Source: Astragalus membranaceus (taxonomy: Eukaryota; Streptophyta; Magnoliopsida; Fabales; Fabaceae). From it: a stretch of 64,000 bases of DNA. The stretch's first letter is position 1; every line of letters begins with the position of its first letter. The stretch lies in NCBI GenBank assembly GCA_039519185.1, contig CM076851.1:28024857-28088856 (forward strand), given 5' to 3'. Positions 56,069 through 64,000 of the stretch are shown here, piece after piece. The translations under genes were made by a program, and so were the position numbers. The notes under the pieces are model-generated. The model searched no databases. It had not been told where the DNA came from and was given only the letters and a program-made list of their open reading frames with translations.

Positions 56069-56406
56069 AGGTTATAGGTAGGAGTATAAAACATCAAAAA
56101 GCAAACGGTGTTAGTAAATGAAAATAATTCTTCGAGTAGTCCAAATTGTTTTTCCTGTAGGAGAGTACTCTCTTCTCTGCCAATTAAGGAGTGTCCGCCA
56201 AATAGGAAGATTAGTTATGAGGCTAAGAACTATGGTCACTCCTTGAGCAATATCCACAAGGAGGAACTGGTGAGTTAGGTTGGATAAAGCAAAAGAAAGG
56301 ACATATGTCTGTTAGTTCTCGAAAATGCCTTCATCCGGATAATTGGATATGCATTTGACTTCACAGACAAAGTATTTGCCTATTTCCCCTCGTGGCTTAT
56401 TTCTTA
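56069..56406. other. No gene or element recognised
   Basis: Unique-looking AT-rich sequence between the Tourist-like element and the Helitron. I see no ORF, motif or repeat worth naming. Confidence 0.4.
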
Positions 56407-57049
56407 CTAGTGCGTATGACCCGTGCACGGGTATACATTATCCTTTCAAAAATTACAGAATTATTAAAATATTTGATATAATATATTTTTTGAAATATTT
56501 ATAAGAGATCCCATTGTATATATTAATACTTTAATAGAGCAGTGTTTGTATGTACATGCAGATAATTTCATGGTTTTTTCCTATGGACGAATTTGCGGAA
56601 ATATACTCATTTTAATGATTTCAATAAAAAATACGATACTTAATAGAGTTTATGACTCTTAAATGAAAATAGTAAGTTAATGATGTCTAATACAGAATCA
56701 TAGTGTTAAAGATGTTTAAAAATATATAGTTGAATAAACAATGTTTAAAAATTATTATCAGGTCAGGGTGACATTCAGAATAAACAATGTTACATAATTG
56801 GTGCCTAAATGGTGTACTTGTTTTTGAGACTAACAACCTCAGGAAGATCAGTATTTATCTTCAGCTTCGAGGCATGCATAGAGCTTTGCAGAGTGAGTTG
56901 ACCTGTAAAGTGAAAATATTAAGGTAAATAATTATTATATGCATATTTATTAAAAGTTACAACATTGAATCTTTGCTAAGTAATACCTTGAAAGTCTTTC
57001 AGCTTTGCAAACCTGACAACTGCGCAGTGTCAGCAATAAGAAAGGAGGT

Positions 57050-57250
57050 AAGCTCACCCACAAGAGCACCAAAGAGAGTGATATTATATCAGTACCTACA
57101 CGATGGAGACATTATAGAACACGTGACTGGTAAGTACACGATTCGAGTCCTCCTCAACCTTCTTCTGGCGACGGCAAGCCCAATACCACCAATCATCATC
57201 GTTGATGTTGGAGTCAATGGAAGCCAAAATAACAAAGTGTGCTCCTAAAA
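57050..57250 (-). pseudogene. RPA70-like exon b, C-terminal zinc-ribbon part
   Basis: After an AG acceptor at about 57248 the minus strand reads AHFVILASIDSNINDDDWWY, then WACRRQKKVEEDSNRVY. This is the start of the replication factor A C-terminal domain (DDWWY-AC-CxKKV). Only one of the expected zinc-binding cysteines is visible in CRRQ, and stops follow, so the copy is broken. RPA70 binds single-stranded DNA in the nucleus. Confidence 0.7.
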
Positions 57251-57344
57251 AACCAAACGATTAAACAATGAACATGCTTAAAGACGGAAAAGTGTTTACT
57301 TGGTATAGTGATGTCTAAGAATGTTGACTAATTAGTATTATATA

Positions 57345-57440
57345 TTATTTTACCTCAACCATTTCTTTGACATACGATATAGTATGTTTTGCAGCAACTA
57401 AAAGGAATTCATCTTTAGGTCCCCCACCCTTACTTTGCGT
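57345..57440 (-). pseudogene. RPA70-like exon a
   Basis: Minus-strand frame GGGPKDEFLLVAAKHTISYV followed by KEMVE and a GT donor. P-x-DEFL and the (R/K)xTI motif precede the zinc ribbon in Helitron-borne and Arabidopsis RPA70-like proteins. The next exon joins in frame. Confidence 0.65.
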
Positions 57441-58104
57441 GCTAATGGTTAGAGTGGGTGAGGCAATACATACTGTACAAAAAAGATATAATATTATACA
57501 TGTATAATATATTGATGAAACCATTTGGTTCAATTCTGATAGTAGGTGATTACTGGTATAACAACAGTGTCCACAAATATTATGGTACTTGTCGTCCACT
57601 TGAACACGGATTTAAGATCAATATAATGGCCGGATTCAATTTTTCATGTGTTTTTGTAAGATCAATATAACGGCTGTCTCATTTTATTTGCAGGTTTTTT
57701 AAATAATAAGGAGCGATATTATGCTTACGTGTAATGAAAATAGACCTAAACATGGTTTGGCAAAAAGTTAGTAGCTCCATACTGGTATAACAACAGTGGC
57801 CACAAATTTTCTGTTACTTGTCATCCACTTGTACACGAAGGTAAGAGCAATATAATGGCAGGTTTCAAGTTTTAAGATGTATTTTTTGCATTCTGGTATA
57901 CATAGAAAATGTATGAGCTTTGAGTATACTATGTAATTAGATCAAATATGTATACAACTGTGTATGGATTTCAACAACCATATCAGTATATAAACTTCAC
58001 ATAACCAAATAACAGCCAATATGTTGTATGCCTTAAATTCATTGTCATGGATAAATTTAGGACATTATTTCCAACATGCTAATAACTTTTGTTTAATAAT
58101 AGGG

Positions 58105-58265
58105 TTCAAAAATACCTCTTAGTCGGCTAAAACCAACTCGGTTGCCAATGGTGAGTTGCCACCATTTCTGGAGAAAACTTGCCACTTGCGGAGTACTTTG
58201 ACCAGTATGGAGGCTGTGTCGTTGTCTGGATCAATAGACCCTAAAGTAACAACCTTTTTTTGGGA
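58105..58265 (-). pseudogene. RPA70-like N-terminal OB-fold fragment
   Basis: Minus-strand frame with SIDPDNDTASILVKVLRKWQ and LATELVLAD, resembling the INPxKxxWxIxVRVxRxW ... IEMVLxD start of the first OB fold in Helitron-type RPA proteins. It has the same strand and order as exons a and b. Similarity is weak but positionally consistent. Confidence 0.5.
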
Positions 58266-59181
58266 AGAACTGCTACGGATTTGCATGAGGAGGCCATATT
58301 TTTTAGAATAGAACTTTCAGGTACGTATGCTACTCTATGCTTAGCTTTGCTCTATGGATTTATCAGGAAAACAGAACTAAAGGGTTTTTTATATTTTTAG
58401 CAATATGAGACAGCCAATAGCCAAATAGCCATAATATTGGGCCTGTAATGTCGTTTTCCCTGAATGGCATGTTTTTTACTGCTGTTGACCAATGAAATGA
58501 GACTGACGTGTTTAATTTGCGCACTGTTTATGGGTCTGAAAATACATCCCTTAACTTTTGCAAAACATCAATGTTTTGTATATGCAAAAAACTTGCTGGA
58601 TAAGTCATATCCCTTAAACTTTGGTAAAATTAAATGGCGGGCATAATAAACGTTAGGAATATATCGTTTTGTTTTCAGAATATTATCTTTCAGCTGAATA
58701 TTAATTGTTGTTTCACGGTATTTATAGTATCAGGAATCTGGAATAAACTTTTCCTTATTTTATAAGTTTTGACTTGAAGCATCAAAAAGGCAGAAATTAA
58801 TTTAGGCCAAGTAGTACAGATTTAATTGTAGCATATAATGCTTTTTTCACATTGAATACGTTTGTAGCATATAATGATTTTTTCATTGTATGACAGCAAA
58901 TTTGTTTTTAAAAGAATACAGCTAATCACGCAAGCGAAGTTACTAAAAAATAAATAATAGTTTAAAGCGTTATTGATTTTGTCATTATTTCGATAGCTGA
59001 TATTGTGAACGCTGTGTTTTTTATTTCAGCTGTGTATAACGCCTTGTTGAGTTGGAAGCTGTTTTGGACTATAATTGCCAGCTGTAATTACGTCATCAAT
59101 GACGTAATTATTTTGGTCGGGTGACGTGGACAGCTTAGGTGGATGATTCATGGTTTAGTATTATTAAGATTAAGATTAAGA

Positions 59182-59847
59182 TTTTTCACATTTTTATTTC
59201 ATTACGATGAAATGAGTATGAGTAATCTTTTTCTTTATTGATAATTTTTCTCTAAGAATAATTTGTATCAAAAGGTTTTAACGAGACTCTCACTCTTCTT
59301 TATGGAAAAAAAAATCGAGCTTCTCATTACATTTTTTCCATACACATGATGTCAACCTCCAAAATATTTCTCTTCATGTTGTGGAATCATATTGTTTCTT
59401 TAGAGTTATCTCTATGGCACCATATATTAGGTAATACATCACACCATATACTTCAACACATTGCAAAAAAAAACCCTACTTACATAAGAAACAATATAAG
59501 AAACAAATCTCTGGTCCGTAAAAAAACCCTATTTACATAAGAAACAATATATTAGATAATACTTGACACCATATACTTCAACACATTACAAAAAATTTAT
59601 CCGCTATTGAAATCAACTTTCTCATTTAATAAGATTAAAAGTTTAACTTCTTTCCTAAATTGCCCTTTTCATTAAATGATGTTTTATATTCTTAATCAAT
59701 GATATCATATTTAATTACACCACTTAAATAGGGGTAAAGTTGAGAATGATCATTTAATACATCTTAAAATAAGATTTTGTTTCTTATATTTTAGATCATC
59801 AAAAAAAATTGGTTTATTATATTGTGGGCCGTAAGTAGTATTCAATA
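59182..59847. other. AT-rich intergenic sequence with a local duplication
   Basis: No gene. A segment with CACCATATACTTCAACACATT and CCCTA(C/T)TTACATAAGAAAC occurs twice (about 59425-59495 and 59521-59592), with order partly swapped. Confidence 0.6.
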
Positions 59848-60404
59848 CTCCCTTCGTCTCATATTATATAATGTTTTAGCCAAAAAAATTGTCTCACAAC
59901 ATCCAATTTAACAGCATAAAACAGAAAAATGCCTACAAATGTGACAAAATAAAAGTCACCGAAGTACTAATGCCTCCAGATCTGTAACTTCGAGACCCTA
60001 GTCATTGGTTGAATCTGCAGTGGATCAAAGTCGATCTGTTGATCTGAAACAAACGAACACCGCTATAAGACAAAAAATCAAAAACACCGCACCAAGACGA
60101 TAAACAACAATAACACCGCACTCAGACGACAAAGTCAAGAAAAAAGATACGTAGTAAAAGGTGAGCAAGGAAGAAGAGAAGAGTAGAGAGAAGTTTGATA
60201 AAGGCAGCCAGGTTTTTTATACCCTTTACTTTACCCTTTAATAATCTCTATTTTTCTAATTCTATTAATTTATCTTTGCCATATCATTAATGAATGGTAA
60301 TTTTGATAAAGTAACTCATAACTTTTCTTCCCAGGGAAATTTAACTATATTTCTTAGTTTATGTAAAATAGCCAAAGTGATTTAAGTATAATATGCGAAG
60401 GGAG
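59848..60404. mobile_element. Stowaway-type MITE (long)
   Basis: Termini CTCCCTTCGTCTCATATTAT and, inverted, CTCCCTTCGCATATTATAC. TA flanks both ends (59846-59847 and 60405-60406). At 557 bp it is longer than the usual ~250 bp and holds unrelated middle sequence (59940-60240). Confidence 0.85.
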
Positions 60405-60509
60405 TATAAATTAGTGGATTAACATCTGGAAACATAGCTCTCACCAAAGAAACATAGCCATAATATCGATGCTAGTAATGAACAAAAAAAATATCTATGC
60501 TAGTAATTA

Positions 60510-60560
60510 CTCCCTTCGTCACATATTATATGATATTTTAGCCAATTTTTTTCATATTAT
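60510..60560. mobile_element. Stowaway MITE end, partial
   Basis: CTCCCTTCGTCACATATTAT with the same inner GATATTTTAGCCAA as the element above, preceded by TA. No matching right terminus was found, so it is a fragment. Confidence 0.6.
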
Positions 60561-60974
60561 ATGACATTTTACAATATCAATGAAGCATTAATTTTTCTTT
60601 TCCTATCATATCCTTCGTTATTTAATAATATCGCTTCTTCCAATTCTATTAATTTATCTCCCGTAACTCATGGGAATAGATCCTTTCAAGAGACTTTATG
60701 ATATAGTGAAATCTCAGTGACACATTGAATAAGACAAAAAGTGAGAGAAAAATATTATAAAAATTGAGAAAGAAGGTTGTATGTGTTATGAAAATAACCA
60801 AAACTTGAATAAGAACAAATACTAGATATTCTATTGAGACAAGAAATGAAGGAGATATTGAATATCTTTATATAACGAGACATACTTTAGATAAGATAAG
60901 TGTAGTGGAAAAATTGTCTGTCTTTTCCTCTAGTTTGTACTACACTTATATCAGTTCAATTGAAGCACATATTG

Positions 60975-62362
60975 TAAACCAAAATTTTACAAACCACAAT
61001 AAATTTGTTGTTTGACATGACCGGTTGGGCCATCCGGGGTCTATAATGATACAAAAATATTTGAAAAATCATGTGGTCATCAATTGAAGAACCGAAAGAT
61101 TCTTCAATCTAATTAGTTTTCATGTATCTCTTGTTCACAACTGAAGTTTATAATTAGACCATCACCACAAAAATTAGAAGTGAATATCTCAAATTTTTAG
61201 AACGAATACATATGGTGATATTTGTGGGCCAATACACCCACCATGTAAACCATTTAGATATTTATGATTTTAATTGGTTCATCAACTAAATGGACACATA
61301 TGTATTTGTCATCAAATCTCAATTGGAAGTTTGTGAGATTGTTCTCTACTCTAACTTCTCTAAGAGCTCATTTTCTAAATTATCTAGAAAGCATCAGATG
61401 AGTATTGTATGTTTATTAGAATTAATATTGGACATCACGTAGCATATGTTCATTCATAAAATGGTCTTGAAGAACCATTCTCTAAACGTCTAAAGTTAAT
61501 TATATGACCAATACTTATGAGATAAGAACTTTCAATTTCTACTTGGGAACGTGCAATTTTGCATGCTGCAATATTGATTTGCATCAGGCCAACAAATTAT
61601 CACAAATCTTCCCCTTTATATTTGGGTTTTGGTCACGAACATAATATTTTCCATTTTAGAATTTTTCGGTGTGCGGCGTATGTTCCAATTTCTCTACCAC
61701 AACGGACTAAGATGGGTCCTCAAAGAAGGTTGAGAATATATGCATGTTGGATATGAATCTCCATTTATTATAAAGTATCTGGAACATGAGATTTATTTAC
61801 AGCTCGATTTGCTGATTGTCATTTTGATGAATCAGATTTCCCAACATTAGGGGGGAGAATAAACAGCTGGAAAAAGAGATTAGTTGGAATGAATTATCAT
61901 ATGTGTCATCTTGATCTTCGATCTAAACAATGTGAACTAGAAGTTTAAAAGATAATTCATTTGCAAAGCTTAGCAAATCAATTACCAAATGCATTCACTG
62001 ATCCAAATGGTGTGACCAAATCATATATATATCAGTTGCTAATACTCCAATAAAATGGATGCCCTTGTTGGACAGTTTAATATTGCAAATGAGTCTCAAC
62101 CGCACCTGAAGCGCGGTAGACCAATCGGTTCCAAAGATAAAAAAATCTTTGAACAAGAAAAGGAGCTAAAAAGAAAATTGGTCTTAGCGAGGATATAGAA
62201 ACTCTAAAAGAGTCTTCAGACATCATTGACATTTCAATTCCAGAAGAACTGATCAGGTAGCTGAAAAATTCTGAAATTAAAGAGATATCAATGAATTATG
62301 TCAAGAATTAAATACAATGGAACCAAAACGAAGTCAACGTTGACAATATTTTTGTTTATAAT
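60975..62362 (+). pseudogene. Copia pol fragment (GAG-pre-integrase, integrase), left part
   Basis: Frames broken by many stops and shifts. About 61010-61150 gives the pre-integrase zinc region (DMTGWAIRG-type shift of WHDRLGHPG). Up to 61560 the worn integrase core follows. 61559-61756 has HAAILICIRPTNYHKSSPLY and HFRIFRCAAYVPISLPQRTK. Beyond it are DLFTARFADCHFDESDFPTL and, at 62100, LKRGRPIGSKDK. This order is that of Ty1-copia polyproteins. The frame reaches VDNIFVYN at 62362, where a solo LTR interrupts it. Confidence 0.85.
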
Positions 62363-62643
62363 TCTTGTTGTCAAACACTTTATTCCTAGCGGTGTGATCG
62401 GCCAGAGGTTTAGACGATTTTGATTCCTCTATTCTTCAAGCAATTGCGTCGAGGAAGGAACTCTATTCCTCGACTATGGGTTCCCTAACTCCTCCAAAGA
62501 GTGTTAGGTTAGGTGTGAGAGGAATGTGTGGCTTGGATTATCTACGAAATTAAGATAACATAAAGAAAGTGGTAAAGATAAAGTAAATGCGAAGAAAATA
62601 GTAGTTTGATTGATTGATGTGTGTCAATCTGTCAAGTGCTAGC

Positions 62644-62691
<48 letters not shown>

Positions 62692-63237
62692 GAGCCTTCA
62701 TTGGCCACTATGCAGGCCTGCATCTGCTCACCGTTAGATTGACTAAGATCAATGGTCATAATTAAGCCTAATCCTAAAAACTGAGTTCACTCTTCACGAC
62801 CTCACTAGCACGGACTAGTGGGTTAAAACCCTAGTCACTCCTATTTCCACGGAGTCTTCTGTTCCTTGACCTTAACAGCTTCAACGTTGTGTGTCCACGT
62901 GCATTGAATACTTGCACTCCAAGCAAGTATTCCTCGCCTCGGCCACATCCCTCCTCGGCCATGCCTCACTTTCGGCCTTCGTCCGTTGGAGCTTTGGCCG
63001 GATCACCCTGTGGTCGAGGTACCTTCCAATTGAGTCTCGCTGTACCTCGGTGATTCTTCTCATTCCCATGGGGTTTCAATCTTTCTCCGAATATTTGTCC
63101 TTATGCTTCTAGATTGAGCTTTCCCTGTATTGAGTTATTTCTGCCCTGTTGCTTCTATGGCTGCCTCGGCCCTTGTCATAGCCTTGATCTCTCATTTTTC
63201 CCTCGGCTAGCAACTTGATTTATTTTGGGTGTTAACA
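62363..63237 (-). mobile_element. Solo gypsy LTR, minus orientation, in the copia pol
   Basis: Flanked by a perfect ATAAT duplication (62358-62362 and 63238-63242). Removing it joins FVYN to IALNMIND of the copia frame. On the minus strand it starts TGTTAACACCC, like element A's LTR, and its far end shares ATTGCTTGAAGAA and the CGGCC-rich words with that LTR. It is a relative of family A, though diverged. It contains a (TA)n tract at 62646-62698. The last bases (GACAACAAGA) do not end in CA. Confidence 0.88.
62646..62698. repeat. (TA)n microsatellite
   Basis: TA repeat in the solo LTR at the place where the TATA region would lie. Confidence 0.95.
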
Positions 63238-63440
63238 ATAATATAGCGCTAAATATGATAAATGATAGTGAGGATCATGAACCAAAGTATATTAAAGATT
63301 GTAGACAAAGTGAGAATTGGCCAAATTGGAAGCTGAAATTGAAGTAGAATTAAACTCGCTTTACAAGCAAAAAGTTTTTGTACATGTATAGAGATTTGTG
63401 GAATATGATCAGAATACTTGTTCTTATTCAAGTTTTGGTT
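63238..63440 (+). pseudogene. Copia pol fragment, right part (start of RT region)
   Basis: Continues the interrupted frame: NIALNMINDSEDHEPKYIKD then CRQSENWPNWK, the string that precedes copia reverse transcriptase. It degenerates after about 63360, and RT itself is absent. Confidence 0.8.
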
Positions 63441-63464
63441 ATTTTCATAACAGTATAGAGATGT

Positions 63465-63770
63465 GTGGAATATGATCAGAAAAATAGCTCAGAGTTCTGG
63501 AAATTATTTATGCGGATTCGTGTGAAAGTGGATGTTCGTAAACATTTGAAGAGGTGGAAGAAGATTCGCTCGTTCAATGGTGTTATTTCTCAGGTCCGTT
63601 TCAAATACGAACGATTGACAGTTTTTTGTTTCTTCTATGGAATGTTGGGACATACTGATACTATGTGTGAGAAACTATTTTCTCTAGGTGTTGACAATGG
63701 TGAGAGGGGGTGGAGTTCGGACCTCCGTGTGGAGCACCGCCGTCAAGGGACGGCGAGCAGCAGTCGCTGG
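63465..63770 (+). pseudogene. LINE-type ORF1 / zf-CCHC_4 fragment
   Basis: Open frame with RIRVKVDVRKHLKRWKKIR and FKYERLTVFCFFYGMLGHTD. This is the DUF4283/zf-CCHC_4 region seen in plant L1-type ORF1 proteins, where VRKPLKR and YERLPxFCFxCGxxGH are conserved. The second cysteine of the knuckle is tyrosine here. The reading continues to about 63770, where a hAT MITE is inserted, and resumes at 63936 to the window end. Confidence 0.75.
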
Positions 63771-63927
63771 CAGGGGCGGAGCCAGGGGGACCTGGCGGGG
63801 CCATGGTCTCCCCCAGAATTTTAAAAAAATTTAATTTTGATATAAAAATACTCAAGGGCCCCACCACTATTAAGTCATACACTTTATGGTCGGCACCCCT
63901 CAAATGAAAATCCTGGCTCCGCCCCTA
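63771..63927. mobile_element. hAT-type MITE
   Basis: 157 bp with inverted ends CAGGGGCGGAGCCAGG and CCTGGCTCCGCCCCTA, flanked by GTCGCTGG / GTCGCTAG (8 bp, one mismatch). The 8-bp target and GGCGGAGCCAGG termini indicate hAT. No coding capacity. Confidence 0.85.
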
Positions 63928-64000
63928 GTCGCTAGCTTCGTGATGACGGGGACAATGGCATTAATTACAATGCTAATAATATGGGTCGCAATAATGGAGG

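Larger units (their letters stand above)
56407..59181 (-). mobile_element. Helitron, non-autonomous, carrying RPA70-like exons
   Basis: On the minus strand the 3' end is a perfect palindrome ACCCGTGCACGGGT (56419-56432), eight bases, then CTAG (56407-56410) followed by T. This is the hairpin-plus-CTRR end of a Helitron inserted at an A/T site. The 5' end reads TCTTAATCTTAATC next to an A at about 59181; the TCTTAA is repeated, so the exact base is uncertain. No Rep/helicase gene. Inside, minus-strand exons resemble the RPA70-like proteins that plant Helitrons often carry. A ~100-bp direct repeat lies at 57551-57650 and 57780-57880. Confidence 0.75.

Overview
The window is nuclear DNA of a dicot plant, most likely a legume with a large, repeat-rich genome. 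The evidence is a spliced class III peroxidase exon, an Ogre/Tat-type LTR element with the Ogre-style primer-binding site, tRNA-derived SINEs, Stowaway, Tourist and hAT elements, a CACTA element and a Helitron. No bacterial or organellar gene organisation is present. The only supported host gene is the last exon of a class III peroxidase (353-822, + strand), whose upstream exons lie outside the window. Everything else is transposable elements, their broken genes and simple repeats.

Layout. (1) 1-2321: peroxidase 3' end, a decayed LTR-like segment, a SINE and a local duplication. (2) 2322-about 55 kb: one large nest. A decayed copia-like LTR segment (pieces 2322-2833, 35624-35792, 41975-42182 and probably 54745 onward) was cut by three insertions. 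The first is Tat/Retand-type gypsy element A (2834-35618). The second is a CACTA transposon (35793-41974) carrying a captured cellulose-synthase fragment and further small transposons. The third is a non-autonomous hAT (42183-54736), itself split by a young, internally deleted Ogre element (42397-53916). Element A is cut at 5577/28662 by a 23-kb block. That block holds a chromovirus-like gypsy on the minus strand (B, 5578 to about 16852, itself cut by solo LTR D, 9704-12288) and an Athila-like gypsy on the minus strand (C, about 16853-28661, itself cut or deleted by LTR-like sequence E, about 23466-26427). (3) 55-64 kb: a SINE, a Tourist-like MITE, a minus-strand Helitron with RPA70-like exons, Stowaway MITEs, a decayed copia pol interrupted by a solo gypsy LTR, and a LINE-type ORF1 fragment interrupted by a hAT MITE.

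Most boundaries rest on target-site duplications read directly from the sequence: GTCAC (Ogre), AATGATTG and GGAGTGAG (hAT), CATAC and ATAAT (solo LTRs), TTA (Tourist), TA (Stowaway) and a 14-bp duplication (SINE). In several cases removing the insert restores a host reading frame.

No element retains an uninterrupted full set of genes. B is closest (gag, protease, RT, RNase H and integrase all recognisable) but has stops, frameshifts, solo LTR D and loss of its chromodomain end. The most unusual pattern is that each gypsy family carries its own short, near-palindromic motif in many copies: GGCGCC in B and D, TGCAGATGCA-type in C (in LTRs and in coding regions), ATAATCGATTAT in the Ogre LTRs, and repeated ATCGAT and ACCTTGCCCGAT units in E.
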